The notes: a model not told the origin generated them from the letters alone. A stretch of DNA of 64,000 nt from Collinsella aerofaciens (GCF_902364355.1 NZ_CABJDK010000007.1:51669-115668), one strand, 5' to 3'. Shown: positions 1 through 9,046, counted from the first letter of the stretch. Program-made: numbers and translations.

Positions 1-1203
1 GATCAGGTTGTCTGCATTTTGGGCGGCGCCTTTATGGGCTTGGACGCTCTGGTGCGCAAGCGCCTGGGTGACAAGTCTGGCACCACGGTCGGCTTCGGAT
101 CCTCGTATGCCGCCGTGCGCACCGCCGCAAAATCGGCAAACGAGCTGCGAGACAGTGCGACCATCGAGGATGTTGAGACCTGGGGCATTATGTCCGAGCT
201 GTGCGGGCGCATTGGCTCGGTGATTAACTTTAACGCCCTGAGCGTGGACGATCTGGTCCAGATTGCGTATGAGCAGTACCTGCCCAAGTACAACAACATG
301 ATGGGAAATGGCGCCAAGATGGAACTGACGGCAGATGCTGCTCGCCTTGCGGCGAAGCGCGCGGTTAAGGAAGGTGCCGGCGCGCGCGGCATGCTCCGTC
401 AGCTGCGTCCCCTTATGATGTACGCTTGGAGGGACATGCGGGAAGATACCTATATTTCCCGTGCGACCTTGGTCGTGAGCGACGGGGAGCTTGCGGTTGC
501 GTACGAGCACTCTCATGAGCCGCGGGGATTTTTGCGGGAAGAGATGGGGAAGAATTCGCCCTTTCTGAACGGGAGAGAGATTGAAGCCCTTGCGCTGGTG
601 AGCAACTGGATGGAGCATGAGGACGAGGACGAGTATAAGCCGTATCAGCCTGAGTTTGCTTGGCTGGCGGATTTGGTGGACGGCTCGGCGCTCGACAAGA
701 TCGTGCAGGGCGGCAAGGCATTCGATCTTGCTGGGGTGTTGTTGCGCGGCGTTCCGTTTGATGGGCCGGAGCGCATTGCCGCCCACGAGCTGCTTAAGGC
801 GTGCGCCTGCTACAACGACGTGCTCTATGCCGACAAGGAACAGTATCGCAACCTTGCCCAGGTGCTTACGCTCACCAAATTGGTGTACAAAAAAACGCCC
901 GATTGCTTGCTGAGCCCGCTCGATGTGGTTATGAACGGCACGACTACGGGCAACGGTTTTCAGGGTCTTGGCGAGTGGGTCGATGCCATGAGCAGGTCCG
1001 AAAAGCCTTCGTTGGAAAAGTGGCAGTACCTGGCGGCCGGGGAGGCCCTGCGGATTTACGACCACTTTAGCAAACGCCCCGACCAGGTTAAGGAGCTTGC
1101 CGCCGAGGTGTCCCTGATGCGTGTCGCCCTTGCAGTGATGGACGTTGAGGAGCGTGAGGCATTGGAGTGCGATCTTGAGAAGCTGCTCGCTTCGTGCGAG
1201 TAA
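1..1203 (+). CDS. ClpX-like AAA+ ATPase, C-terminal part (5' end outside window)
   Basis: The frame is open from base 1, so the N-terminus and Walker motifs lie upstream of the window. The visible start resembles the ClpX large-domain/small-domain junction: a GGAF-x-GLD segment, an IGFG-like VGFGSS, then GIMSELCGRIGSV (ClpX: GLIPELIGRLPVV) and the sensor-2-like box GARGMLRQL near visible residues 124-132. ClpX is the unfoldase partner of ClpP, using ATP to feed substrates into the protease. The small domain should end around visible residue 160, yet the protein continues for about 240 further residues without a motif I recognise, including an acidic patch (EHEDEDEYK). It is therefore a divergent ClpX relative with its own C-terminal domain rather than housekeeping clpX. 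No co-transcribed neighbour is visible; the next gene is 300 bp away behind its own promoter. Confidence 0.7.
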   Translation, partial: DQVVCILGGAFMGLDALVRKRLGDKSGTTVGFGSSYAAVRTAAKSANELRDSATIEDVETWGIMSELCGRIGSVINFNALSVDDLVQIAYEQYLPKYNNMMGNGAKMELTADAARLAAKRAVKEGAGARGMLRQLRPLMMYAWRDMREDTYISRATLVVSDGELAVAYEHSHEPRGFLREEMGKNSPFLNGREIEALALVSNWMEHEDEDEYKPYQPEFAWLADLVDGSALDKIVQGGKAFDLAGVLLRGVPFDGPERIAAHELLKACACYNDVLYADKEQYRNLAQVLTLTKLVYKKTPDCLLSPLDVVMNGTTTGNGFQGLGEWVDAMSRSEKPSLEKWQYLAAGEALRIYDHFSKRPDQVKELAAEVSLMRVALAVMDVEEREALECDLEKLLASCE

Positions 1204-1510
1204 TCGCCGACTGCTTCTCTTTCCTTTCTTCTATTTTCTCTGGTGGCATGGACGCCACTGTCTTAACCGCCCTGCGTGAGATTTTGTCCGTACGGGATGG
1301 TATTCAACACATGTAACAAAACAAGTGAGGGAGCGGCGGGGGAGAGCGAGGCGGTTTACAGAAATGAACATCCGTTATATGCGTTAGAAAAATAAAATTG
1401 TTCTTGCAACATACAAGCGGAGCGCATATACTGCAGTCATAGCGTATGAGATGGGGTCTCTAAAAGAGGCCAAGCACAGCAATTTGAGTTTATGTAGACG
1501 GGACTTGAGC
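1204..1510. other. Intergenic stretch with one good promoter
   Basis: About 300 bp that is more A/T-rich than the flanking genes. Its only clear signal is the promoter at 1404-1432. A weak hairpin (GGTCTC/GAGGCC, 1454-1471) follows the predicted transcription start. I see no strong terminator for the upstream ClpX-like gene, only a pyrimidine-rich run just after its stop. Confidence 0.4.
1404..1432 (+). promoter_or_regulatory. Sigma-70-type promoter
   Basis: TTGCAA (1404-1409) and TATACT (1427-1432) are separated by 17 bases, close to the housekeeping consensus. Transcription would start near 1439 and cover the small gene at 1511 and possibly the large surface protein at 1828. Called from pattern only. 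Confidence 0.55.
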
Positions 1511-1741
1511 ATGAGCACCAGCAGTTTCTCCTTTAACAACGATAATAGTAGTTACATTAATCTCGAGACTATCCTTGGTTGCACTGTCGGTTCTCGCGCA
1601 GAGAACGGGCTTGTATTTCTAGATGAAGAGAAGCCATGCAGCGAAGAACTCGAGTATTTAGATGAGATTGAGCGCGAGCGGAACTATGAGTTTGGCTTTT
1701 GCGGAGATCAGTTTCATCACGATTCAATTCGCTCAATTTAA
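1511..1741 (+). CDS. Small acidic hypothetical protein (76 aa)
   Basis: I do not recognise this protein. From the ATG at 1511 it has 76 residues: a Ser/Asn-rich start, then an acidic middle with ELEYLDEIERERNYEF that could form a short helix. There is no signal peptide or membrane segment. A GGGA about seven bases upstream is a weak ribosome binding site; an in-frame ATG at 1451 would add 20 residues but has no ribosome binding site. It lies between a good promoter and the large coiled-coil surface protein, whose start is 86 bp downstream, so it may be its leader gene. Codon use is less G/C-biased than in the neighbours. It could be spurious, but the promoter and the open frame support it. 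Confidence 0.45.
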   Translation: MSTSSFSFNNDNSSYINLETILGCTVGSRAENGLVFLDEEKPCSEELEYLDEIERERNYEFGFCGDQFHHDSIRSI

Positions 1742-1827
1742 TTACCCCGTTATCACCTCTTTTTAATGGGGCAAGTTGGATCGACTATCTGTGGCAAACA
1801 ACGGCTCACCGTGGGAAGGAATCGGCA

Positions 1828-4800
1828 ATGAGCAAGAACATGAATAAGGACATGAACGGCAAGGCTTTGGGTAAGGCCAAGGCGGCTGGACGCGTGGCGA
1901 CAGTTGCTGCGGCGACGATTGCCATGACGGGCGGCTCGCTGCTGTCGCCCCTGGCCGCGGCGGCGCAGGGTGCGGATGGCATTGGCGCTGCGGGCGCAAC
2001 GGCTGCGGTGATGTCGCCGCTGACGAGCGCTGCGGCCGCCGGTGCTGGCGCGGGTGCTGTGTCTGCGGCGCAAAAGGTCGCCGACCTGCAGGCTGCAGTT
2101 GATGCGGCGCGTGCCAAAGCTGCTGCTGCCAAGGCCGATCTGGAAGCGGCTGCTGCTCCCTACGATGCCGCTGCCGCCAACCAGCAGCGGGCGCAGGGCG
2201 CCTATGACGCGGCCCGCGGTGCAAGCGATAGCGCGGCCTCTGCTGCCTCGGCCGAGCTGGAAAAGCAGCTGGGCGCTGCGCAAGACAAGGCCGATTTGGA
2301 TGTCAAGACGCTTGAGGACGCTCAGGCTGCGCTCGATGCCGCCAAGAAGAACCTGACGGACAAGGACGAAGCCCTGACTGCCGCCCGGAAGGCGGCAAGC
2401 GATGCCCAGTCTGCGCTCGAGGCCGCACAGGCCGCTGCATCCGATGCCACGCCCGAGGCCGTAGCCGCCGCCCAGGCTGCCGCAGAGCAGGCGGCGATCG
2501 ATTTGGAGCAGGCAAAGCAACAGGCCGAAGATGCGCAGACCAGGCTCTCGGATGCTCAGGCTGCCGCCGATGACGCCGCTGCCAAGCAGCAGGATACGCA
2601 GGTCAAGCTTTCGGCAGCTCAGCAGGCAAAGACCGCGGCAGATGCGGACGTGGACGCCGCACAGGCGAGCTATGACGCGGCCAAGGCCGATCTGGATCGA
2701 GCCGAGCAGGGCGCTGCGGGCCCGGAGTACGAGGACGCTAAGGCAAAGGTAAACGCTGCGTCCGAGGCGCTGGCGGCCGCCAAAGCCACGCAGTCGCAGC
2801 GCGAGGATGAGCTTGCTGCTGCCGAGCAAGAGGTGAGTGCCGCCGAGGGCGAGGTGCAGACTGCACAGCAGGCAGTTGCCGATCAGCAACAGGTCGCTGC
2901 CGAAGCCCAGTCCAAGCTGGGTGCCGCTGTTGCCGCCAAGACAGCAGCCGACGCCGCCCTCGACCAGGCCAAGACCGATCATGCCTCCGCGCTCACGGAG
3001 CTGGCCGATGCCCAGGCCAAGCTTTCGGCAGCAAAGGACGAGAAAGACGCTGCCGACAAGGCGCTCGATCAGGCGACGGCTCAAAAGCAGCAGGCCGACC
3101 AGGCTGTGGCTCAGGCCCAGGCCAAGCTCGATGCCGCTCAGGCAACGGCGAATGCATCGGCGGAGAACTACCGCCAGGGTGCTATCGCGTTCTTTAAGGG
3201 CGTGGGCGCCAACGACGCGGCAGATATCATCCTCAACTGCAAACTCGCTAGCTACAACAAGGTGGGCGAGGAGGCCGATGCGACGAGCCTGGCCAACATG
3301 AAGCAGGCGGTCGTGTGGCTCAAGGCGTGCAACGAGTATCGCGCGAGCGTTGGCCTGGGTGAGCTCAAGGTGACGTATGCCATGATGGCGACCGCCATTG
3401 CCGATGCGAACTTCTCCGATACGAAGGTCGCGCACGCTCAGCAGTTTAACGTGGGCGAGAATGTGGCGTGGAACTACGGAAGCAATCCGTTTAAGCAGTG
3501 GGTCGATCAGGAGAAGGCCGTCTTTGACGCTGCTGCCGCCTCGCTGGGCGCGACGGGCCTTACGGGAAAGGCCGCTTACGATTTTTATACGGCGCATAGT
3601 TCCGAGATTGATACCTACGCCGCGAAGCATGGTGATTCGGTCGGCCATTACATCAACGTAATCGATCCCAGCTACACCGTGACGGGCATGGGCGTTTGCA
3701 CGCGTGGGACGCTGTACGGTCGGAGCACGCAGGCGCAGACATTCGTATATTCTGGTCGATGGTACGAGCCGTACAACGTCAATCCGATGACGGTTGCTGA
3801 GTATGAGGTTGCGTTGAACGCGTGGTGCGACTCTTTGGCAAATCCCGAGCAAGGCGTGGATGCGGCGCGCAAGGAGCTTACTGCGGCGCAGGGCGTTGCC
3901 AACGATGCCGGCAACAAGGTGGACGCAGCATCGCAAACCGCTGCGGCAAAGCAAGCCCAGGTTGAGCGCGCTGCCGCCAACATCGATGCCGCGGCCACCA
4001 AGGTCTCGGAAGCCCAGGCCGCCGTGGCGCAAAAGCAGGCTGCAGCTGACGCCGCCGCGCGTGCCGTCAGCGATGCTCGCGCCGATTTGAGCGCTGCCAA
4101 CGACGCTGTTGCGGCAGCGCAGGACGCCGTGGCCGCCAAGTCTGGCGAGCTCGACATTGCCAAGGGCAAGGTGGCTGCTGCCAAGCGCGCGCTGGACGCC
4201 GCTCGTGCCGGCGTTGGCGACAAGCAGGATGCACTTGCCGCGGCTCAGGATGAGCTGGCGGCGTACTCAGCCGATATCGTCACTGCTCAGCGTGCGTTTG
4301 ATGCGGCATCGTCTGTGCTCGAAGACGCCCGTGCCAATCAGCGCGAAGCGGAGGCTGAGCTCGCTGTTGCCCAAGGCGATGCCAATCAGGCAGATTTCGA
4401 TGCTGCTGACGCTCAGGCGGAGCTCGATATGGCGCAGCGGGCTGTAAGCGATGCCGATGCCGTCGTGGCAACGGCTCAGGCAAAATCTGATGCAGCTGCC
4501 GCCCGCGCCTCTCAGCTTAAGAATGCCGCCACAGCACTTGCCAAGGCCACTGGGGACAAAGCGATTGCCGATGCCGCGCTCGATGCAGCGGCGATGGCCG
4601 TGAGCGATGCCGAGTATGACGTGGTGGAGGCTGACGATGCCGTGGCGGATGCGACTGCCGCCCGCGACGCCTCTGCCGCCGCGGTTGACCGCCCGCGCAG
4701 AATCAATCTTGCCGAAGCCATTGTCAACGGCAGCACTGACGATGCGGACGAGGCGCTCAACGCCAAGATCGCTGCGGCCCACGATGTCGCCGAGCGTGCC

Positions 4801-5172
4801 GCGACCGCCAAGGCCGAGCTCGATGCCGCCGTGGCTGCGACGGATGCCGTGGCGCCGGCATACTTGGAGGCGCTCGCCAACTACACCGCCGCCAAGGTCG
4901 AGCTCGACCAGGCTATTGCCGAGCTTAACGCCGAGATCGCTCGCCAAGAGGCCGCCGACCGCGGAAACGGCGAGCAGACCCAGCCCGTCACGCAAGTGAC
5001 GTACCAGGCCAAGCATGCGGAGGCAAAGACCGAGGCCACGACTTGGCAGACGGCGATGCCCGCCACGGGCGATGCGTCCGAGCTGCTGGGTGAGACCTTC
5101 GTGATCGGCGGCACGGTCCTGGTGGCCGCCGGCGTATTCCTGTCCGATAAGCGCCGCCAGCTGATCCGTTAG
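1828..5172 (+). CDS. Sortase-anchored coiled-coil surface protein with central CAP domain
   Basis: This 1114-residue protein is predicted to be secreted and attached to the cell wall. The ATG at 1828 follows a good GGAAGGA site and begins a signal peptide of about 50 residues (basic start, hydrophobic ATVAAATIAMTGG, Ala-rich cleavage region). Residues 75-445 and 675-1055 are Ala-rich heptad sequence predicting two long coiled coils. Between them, about 447-667, is a CAP/SCP-type domain with the recognisable NEYRASVGL, AHAQQFNVGENVAW and GHYINVIDP segments. The C-terminus is a sorting signal: MPATG at 1077-1081, a hydrophobic stretch, then KRRQLIR. MPATG is a variant of LPXTG. The layout suggests two rods holding a CAP domain away from the wall. 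The role of the CAP domain (adhesin, hydrolase or lipid binding) cannot be read from sequence. A strong terminator follows. Confidence 0.85.
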   Translation: MSKNMNKDMNGKALGKAKAAGRVATVAAATIAMTGGSLLSPLAAAAQGADGIGAAGATAAVMSPLTSAAAAGAGAGAVSAAQKVADLQAAVDAARAKAAAAKADLEAAAAPYDAAAANQQRAQGAYDAARGASDSAASAASAELEKQLGAAQDKADLDVKTLEDAQAALDAAKKNLTDKDEALTAARKAASDAQSALEAAQAAASDATPEAVAAAQAAAEQAAIDLEQAKQQAEDAQTRLSDAQAAADDAAAKQQDTQVKLSAAQQAKTAADADVDAAQASYDAAKADLDRAEQGAAGPEYEDAKAKVNAASEALAAAKATQSQREDELAAAEQEVSAAEGEVQTAQQAVADQQQVAAEAQSKLGAAVAAKTAADAALDQAKTDHASALTELADAQAKLSAAKDEKDAADKALDQATAQKQQADQAVAQAQAKLDAAQATANASAENYRQGAIAFFKGVGANDAADIILNCKLASYNKVGEEADATSLANMKQAVVWLKACNEYRASVGLGELKVTYAMMATAIADANFSDTKVAHAQQFNVGENVAWNYGSNPFKQWVDQEKAVFDAAAASLGATGLTGKAAYDFYTAHSSEIDTYAAKHGDSVGHYINVIDPSYTVTGMGVCTRGTLYGRSTQAQTFVYSGRWYEPYNVNPMTVAEYEVALNAWCDSLANPEQGVDAARKELTAAQGVANDAGNKVDAASQTAAAKQAQVERAAANIDAAATKVSEAQAAVAQKQAAADAAARAVSDARADLSAANDAVAAAQDAVAAKSGELDIAKGKVAAAKRALDAARAGVGDKQDALAAAQDELAAYSADIVTAQRAFDAASSVLEDARANQREAEAELAVAQGDANQADFDAADAQAELDMAQRAVSDADAVVATAQAKSDAAAARASQLKNAATALAKATGDKAIADAALDAAAMAVSDAEYDVVEADDAVADATAARDASAAAVDRPRRINLAEAIVNGSTDDADEALNAKIAAAHDVAERAATAKAELDAAVAATDAVAPAYLEALANYTAAKVELDQAIAELNAEIARQEAADRGNGEQTQPVTQVTYQAKHAEAKTEATTWQTAMPATGDASELLGETFVIGGTVLVAAGVFLSDKRRQLIR

Positions 5173-5195
5173 GGACAGGGAAGCGCGCTGTTTTT

Positions 5196-5238
5196 GGCGC
5201 GCACCGCAGGGGCATGGGCTCTGCGGCGCGCGCCGCCT
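5196..5238 (+). terminator. Rho-independent terminator
   Basis: A near-perfect GC stem (5196-5210 pairing with 5219-5234) is followed by a T-rich tract. It ends the surface-protein transcript, 20 bp after its stop. Confidence 0.75.
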
Positions 5239-5268
5239 TTTTCTTCAAGATTGATTAAGGAGGGATAT

Positions 5269-5634
5269 ATGCAAATTAGAGGAGAGGCCGCGATCGCCTG
5301 CGGATTCATGGCGGGCCTGGCAACGGGGTTGCTGTTCGATGGATGTTTCGACAGCTATATCAATCGATTCCGCGACTCTGGTTTTTCGAGAGGCAAGCCT
5401 TGGAAAACAGCGTCGGCTCATCGAGAAGCGACCGCGCCCATCGAGCCCCGCAGTGTGGATACCTCAAAAATCAAGGTAACCGTCACCAAGAACGGCAAGA
5501 TTTACCACCGTTCTGCGGGATGCAAAAACTTGTCCCGAAACGCCATTAAAACGAGCGTGCCATTGGCAACCGCACTCAAGCGAGGCAAGACGCCCTGCCC
5601 AACATGCTGCCCGCCAACAGTGTGCTCGATCTAG
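5269..5634 (+). CDS. Small membrane-anchored protein with Ada-like Cys motif
   Basis: The ATG at 5269 has a near-perfect AAGGAGG site. The 121-residue product starts with a hydrophobic, Gly/Ala-rich segment (residues 8-28) that is a signal anchor or signal peptide. After a basic linker it ends in VTVTKNGKIYHRSAGCKNL...GKTPCPTCCP. That tail resembles the short metal-binding module with spacing K-x-YH-x3-C ... PC-x-x-C found at the ends of some secreted nucleases and MBL-fold proteins and likened to the Ada zinc-binding domain. I infer a surface-exposed zinc-binding module; no enzyme domain is present. It follows the terminator of the sortase-anchored protein and probably has its own promoter within the short gap. 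Confidence 0.65.
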   Translation: MQIRGEAAIACGFMAGLATGLLFDGCFDSYINRFRDSGFSRGKPWKTASAHREATAPIEPRSVDTSKIKVTVTKNGKIYHRSAGCKNLSRNAIKTSVPLATALKRGKTPCPTCCPPTVCSI

Positions 5635-5763
5635 TTTTTTGGGTGTTTGATCCGTTTGGATGGAAGAACGAGGGGTAAGCCCTAAGGGGTGCGGATGCCG
5701 GGGCTGATCCGCAATTTCTGCCATCGATTTGTCTAGAGTCGCACAGCACGGAGGTGCCGCTTA

Positions 5764-6519
5764 ATGTCCATTTTCGTTACCGGAGACGTTCACGGTGTTG
5801 CCGAGTACGGGGCGAGCCGCTTCTCGTCGCGCGTTTGGCCATTGGGCCGTACGCTGACGCGCGATGACGTGGTGATCGTTGCCGGCGACTTTGGCTTTAT
5901 ATGGAGTGGCTCAAACACCGACAAATACTGGCTCGACTGGTTTGAGTCCAAGCCCTGGACTACGTGTTTTGTCGACGGCAATCACGAGAACTATCATCTG
6001 CTGGCGGGGCTGCCGATCCGAGAGTGGAACGGGGGCCTCGTTCACGAGGCTCGCCCGCATGTGCTGCACCTGATGCGCGGAGAGGTGTTCGACATCGCGG
6101 GGAACACGGTGCTCGCCATGGGTGGCGCCGCGAGCCATGACAAACAGTGGCGCCGGGAGGGAAAGACGTGGTGGCCCGAGGAAATGCCGAGTGAGAGCGA
6201 GATGGAATACTGTCGCGCCTCGCTCGATCGTGTGGGCTGGAAGGTCGACTATGTTGTGACTCACGAGGCGCCGGTCGATTTGGCAGACGAGCTGTGCATG
6301 GAGTGCAATCGCGAGTTCTACGACGATTCGCTGCAGGCCTTTTTGGGCGAGCTCGACGGGCGACTCGACTACCGCACCTGGTTCTTTGGCCATTACCATG
6401 ACGATGAATGGCGCGACGACAAGCATCGCCTGATCTACCAAGATATCGTGCGGATCGAAGCGCGATGTGCTGACGGATTCGGCGAGGCGACGAGCAACTA
6501 TTCCGAGCAAGAGCGTTAG
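5764..6519 (+). CDS. Metallophosphoesterase (first of three)
   Basis: A 251-residue calcineurin-like phosphoesterase. The metal-ligand motifs are in order: GDVHG (residues 7-11), AGDFGF, DGNHEN, THEAP and FGHYHDD, matching D-x-H, GD, GNHE and GH-x-H. Such enzymes hydrolyse phosphomono- or diesters with two metal ions. There is no signal peptide, so it is cytoplasmic. The ATG follows CACGGAGG. It starts a run of three phosphoesterases; the next begins 10 bp downstream, so they form one operon. It is most similar to the third member (shared WKVDYVVTH-like segment and W-x-x-GMGGA-type turn), pointing to duplication. Substrate unknown. Confidence 0.85.
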   Translation: MSIFVTGDVHGVAEYGASRFSSRVWPLGRTLTRDDVVIVAGDFGFIWSGSNTDKYWLDWFESKPWTTCFVDGNHENYHLLAGLPIREWNGGLVHEARPHVLHLMRGEVFDIAGNTVLAMGGAASHDKQWRREGKTWWPEEMPSESEMEYCRASLDRVGWKVDYVVTHEAPVDLADELCMECNREFYDDSLQAFLGELDGRLDYRTWFFGHYHDDEWRDDKHRLIYQDIVRIEARCADGFGEATSNYSEQER

Positions 6520-6528
6520 GAGGTCCCC

Positions 6529-7167
6529 GTGATCTGGTTTACCAGCGATACTCATTTTGGACACGAGAACATGCTACGGCTTAGCGATAGGCCTTGGTCG
6601 ACTGTTGCGCAGATGAACGACGCCATGGTCGCCAGCATTAATAGCAAGGTCGCTGCGGATGACGAGCTTTACATCTTGGGCGACTTTAGCTTTAAGATGA
6701 CGGTCCAAGATGCCTACGAGCTGCGCAAAAGCATTGTCTGCAAGCGTGTCCATCTGCTGCCCGGCAACCACGACAAAGACTGGACGCAGCCTGCGGTGGC
6801 GGATGCTTTTATCGTCGAGGCGCCCATTTGCGTGCTCAAGATCGACCGTCAGAAAATTGTGCTGAGCCACTATCCCATGGTCGACTGGCAGGGTATGTCG
6901 CACGGCGGCTGGCATCTTCATGGGCATATCCACAGCTGCGGCGGCGCGTACAACACGTTCAACCTTCGGCAGGGGCTGCGGCGCTATGACGTGGGCGTGG
7001 ACGCCAACGGCTACGCCCCGGTGAGCCTGGAGGAGCTCAAGTCTTGGTTTGCGCAGGTCGATGAGCCGGTGTGTTGCGCTAAATGGCCGTGGTGGGTCAA
7101 CGCCACGGGCGATGAGCAGGTTGAGCGCGATCTCGAAGCCTATAAGAGGGAAGTGGCAATCCGATGA
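6529..7167 (+). CDS. Metallophosphoesterase (second of three)
   Basis: A 212-residue phosphoesterase starting at GTG with a strong TAGGAGG site. Motifs are DTHFGHENML (residues 7-16), LGDFSF, LPGNHDKDW, LSHYP and HGHIHS. The N-terminal SDTHFGH form resembles a subgroup of small phosphoesterases often seen with phage and nucleotide-metabolism genes. It is only distantly related to its two neighbours, which resemble each other more. Its stop codon overlaps the start of the third gene by four bases (ATGA), implying translational coupling. Confidence 0.85.
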   Translation: MIWFTSDTHFGHENMLRLSDRPWSTVAQMNDAMVASINSKVAADDELYILGDFSFKMTVQDAYELRKSIVCKRVHLLPGNHDKDWTQPAVADAFIVEAPICVLKIDRQKIVLSHYPMVDWQGMSHGGWHLHGHIHSCGGAYNTFNLRQGLRRYDVGVDANGYAPVSLEELKSWFAQVDEPVCCAKWPWWVNATGDEQVERDLEAYKREVAIR

Positions 7168-7889
7168 CGGTTTATGTGACGGGCGATGTCCACGGTGGCA
7201 TCGACATGCAAAAGCTGCGCGATTGGGAACGCGGCGACTCGCTCTCGAGCGACGACTATCTCATCATCGCGGGCGACTTTGGCTTTCCGTGGGATTTCTC
7301 TGCCGAGGAATGCGCCGATATCGCGTGGCTCGAGTCGCGTCCCTATACCGTGCTGTTCGTCGACGGCAACCACGAGCGCTTCGATCACTGGGCGGAGCGT
7401 CCCATGGAGTTGTGGCACGGTGGGCTGACACAGCGCCTATCGGACACCTCGCCCATACGGCGCCTGACGCGCGGCGAGGTCTTTGAGCTCGACGGCTCAA
7501 CGATCTTTACCATGGGCGGCGCCACGAGCGTGGACAAGGAATACCGCGTGCCGTATTCCAGCTGGTGGCCGCAGGAGCTGCCGGGTGAGCGCAACTTTGA
7601 GAAAGCGCGGACAAAGCTCGATAGCGTGGGCTGGAAGGTCGACTACGTAATCACCCACACCTGTTCCACGCGCATGCTCTCGCCCACGCTCTATCCGGCA
7701 CCTGGCTGGAATTACCCCGATGTCGATCGGCTTACGGCATTTTTCGACGAGCTAGAAGGCCGCCTGGATTACAAGCGCTGGTACTACGGGCATTTTCATC
7801 GGGATGCCAACCCGGCCGAGCGCCACACCGTGCTCTACGACTGCATCGTTCGCCTGGGCGATGAACTCCAGCCCTGGGACGTTGCGTAG
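7164..7889 (+). CDS. Metallophosphoesterase (third of three)
   Basis: A 241-residue calcineurin-like phosphoesterase with GDVHGGIDM, AGDFGFPW, DGNHERFD, THTCS and YGHFHRD motifs. It overlaps the preceding gene by ATGA. Length, motif wording and the WKVDYVITH segment make it a paralogue of the first enzyme in this operon. No regulatory or substrate-binding domain is attached. It ends only 15 bp from the 3' end of the opposing gluQ gene, with no obvious terminator between them. Confidence 0.85.
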   Translation: MTVYVTGDVHGGIDMQKLRDWERGDSLSSDDYLIIAGDFGFPWDFSAEECADIAWLESRPYTVLFVDGNHERFDHWAERPMELWHGGLTQRLSDTSPIRRLTRGEVFELDGSTIFTMGGATSVDKEYRVPYSSWWPQELPGERNFEKARTKLDSVGWKVDYVITHTCSTRMLSPTLYPAPGWNYPDVDRLTAFFDELEGRLDYKRWYYGHFHRDANPAERHTVLYDCIVRLGDELQPWDVA

Positions 7890-7904
7890 GGGCGGGGCGT
7901 TTGG

Positions 7905-8909
7905 TTACTCGGCCATGATGGTGATGTTCTCGCGGTGTGCGCGAATGACGTTCCAGCTAAAGTGTTCGACCAGCTGCTCGGCGGAGCACGGCGTGGTGTC
8001 TGGCGCGATGCCCGTTTGCCCGGCGAGCCAGCCCAGCAGTGCTTCGGGCGTGGCAAAGCGGGTGCGCAACTCGCCCAGGTCCAGATCGCGGTCGCGCTTG
8101 GAAAGGCGGCGGCCGTCCGCCGACATGAGCAGCGGAATGTGCGCGTAGTGCGGCGTGGCAAGTCCCAGCAGATGCTGCAGGTAGATCTGGCGGGGCGTGG
8201 AGCCCAGCAGGTCGCATCCGCGCACGACCTCGGTGACGCCCATGGCGGCGTCGTCGACCACTACGGCCAGCTGATAGGCAAATACGCCGTCGCTGCGGCG
8301 CACCAAAAAGTCGCCGCACTCGGTGGCGAGCGCCTCGCATTGGGCGCCGTACGTGCGGTCTACGAACTCGACCACATCGTCGGCGAGGTCATCGACCGTG
8401 GGTACGCGCAGGCGCGTGGCCGGGGCGCGCAGGGTGCTGCGGCGGGCAACCTCTTCGGCCGAAAGAGCACGGCAGGCGCCGCGATAGATGGGCGTGCCGT
8501 CGCTGGCGTGCGGTGCGCTCGCGGTGTGGAGCTCGGCGCGCGTGCAAAAGCAAGGGTAGGTGAGGCCGGCGTCTTGCAATTGGCGCAAGGCGGCTTCGTA
8601 CAGATCCAGGCGATCGTGCTGGTAGTAGGGGCCTTCGTCCCACTCGAGACCCAGCCAGGCCAGGTCGTCGATCAGCTGGGCCGCAAGTTCGGGACGCTTG
8701 CAGCGATCGTCCAGGTCCTCGATGCGCAACACGATACTGCCGCCCTGGCTGCGGGCCGAAAGCCACGCGCACAGGCAGCTGAACACGTTGCCCAGGTGCA
8801 TGCGGCCCGAGGGCGATGGGGCAAAGCGGCCCACGACGGGGGTGGGAGAGGGAGTCGCCGTCGACGTGGCCACGGCGGGCGTTGCTATGTTGCGTGCTTT
8901 GATATCCAT
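7905..8909 (-). CDS. gluQ: Glutamyl-Q tRNA(Asp) synthetase-like protein
   Basis: A 334-residue protein matching the catalytic half of glutamyl-tRNA synthetase without the anticodon-binding domain. The class I signatures are GRFAPSPSGRMHLGN (HIGH-type, HLGN) and RRLSKRDRDLDL (KMSKS-type). Cysteines between them (PCFCTRAELH) match the zinc site of the family. In E. coli the homologue glutamylates queuosine of tRNA(Asp) rather than charging a tRNA. The first 25 residues are a Thr/Ala/Pro-rich extension, so an internal start is possible, though the ATG at 8909 is the only one before the HIGH motif. It is a single gene converging on the phosphoesterase operon. Confidence 0.85.
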   Translation of the reverse strand: MDIKARNIATPAVATSTATPSPTPVVGRFAPSPSGRMHLGNVFSCLCAWLSARSQGGSIVLRIEDLDDRCKRPELAAQLIDDLAWLGLEWDEGPYYQHDRLDLYEAALRQLQDAGLTYPCFCTRAELHTASAPHASDGTPIYRGACRALSAEEVARRSTLRAPATRLRVPTVDDLADDVVEFVDRTYGAQCEALATECGDFLVRRSDGVFAYQLAVVVDDAAMGVTEVVRGCDLLGSTPRQIYLQHLLGLATPHYAHIPLLMSADGRRLSKRDRDLDLGELRTRFATPEALLGWLAGQTGIAPDTTPCSAEQLVEHFSWNVIRAHRENITIMAE

Positions 8910-9046
8910 GCGGACGAGTATAGCGCGGGGCGCGATGGGGAGGCGTCACTGTGGTCCGCAAGTTGTCGAGGCCCCTCATTGCGTATGGCGGGTCGCAGAC
9001 TCGGTGCTTTGATACCTGTCCATCAACTCGGCACCTAAGACGACAG

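Noticed and set aside
1753..4032. A 759-codon minus-strand open frame in the surface-protein gene
   Set aside because: Its Leu/Gly/Arg repeats are the complement of Ala/Asp/Lys codons of the coiled coil.
2050..4990. Apparent DNA tandem repeats in the surface-protein gene
   Set aside because: The repetition comes from heptad use of GCC/GCG and GAC/AAG codons; no exact repeat unit of constant length was found.
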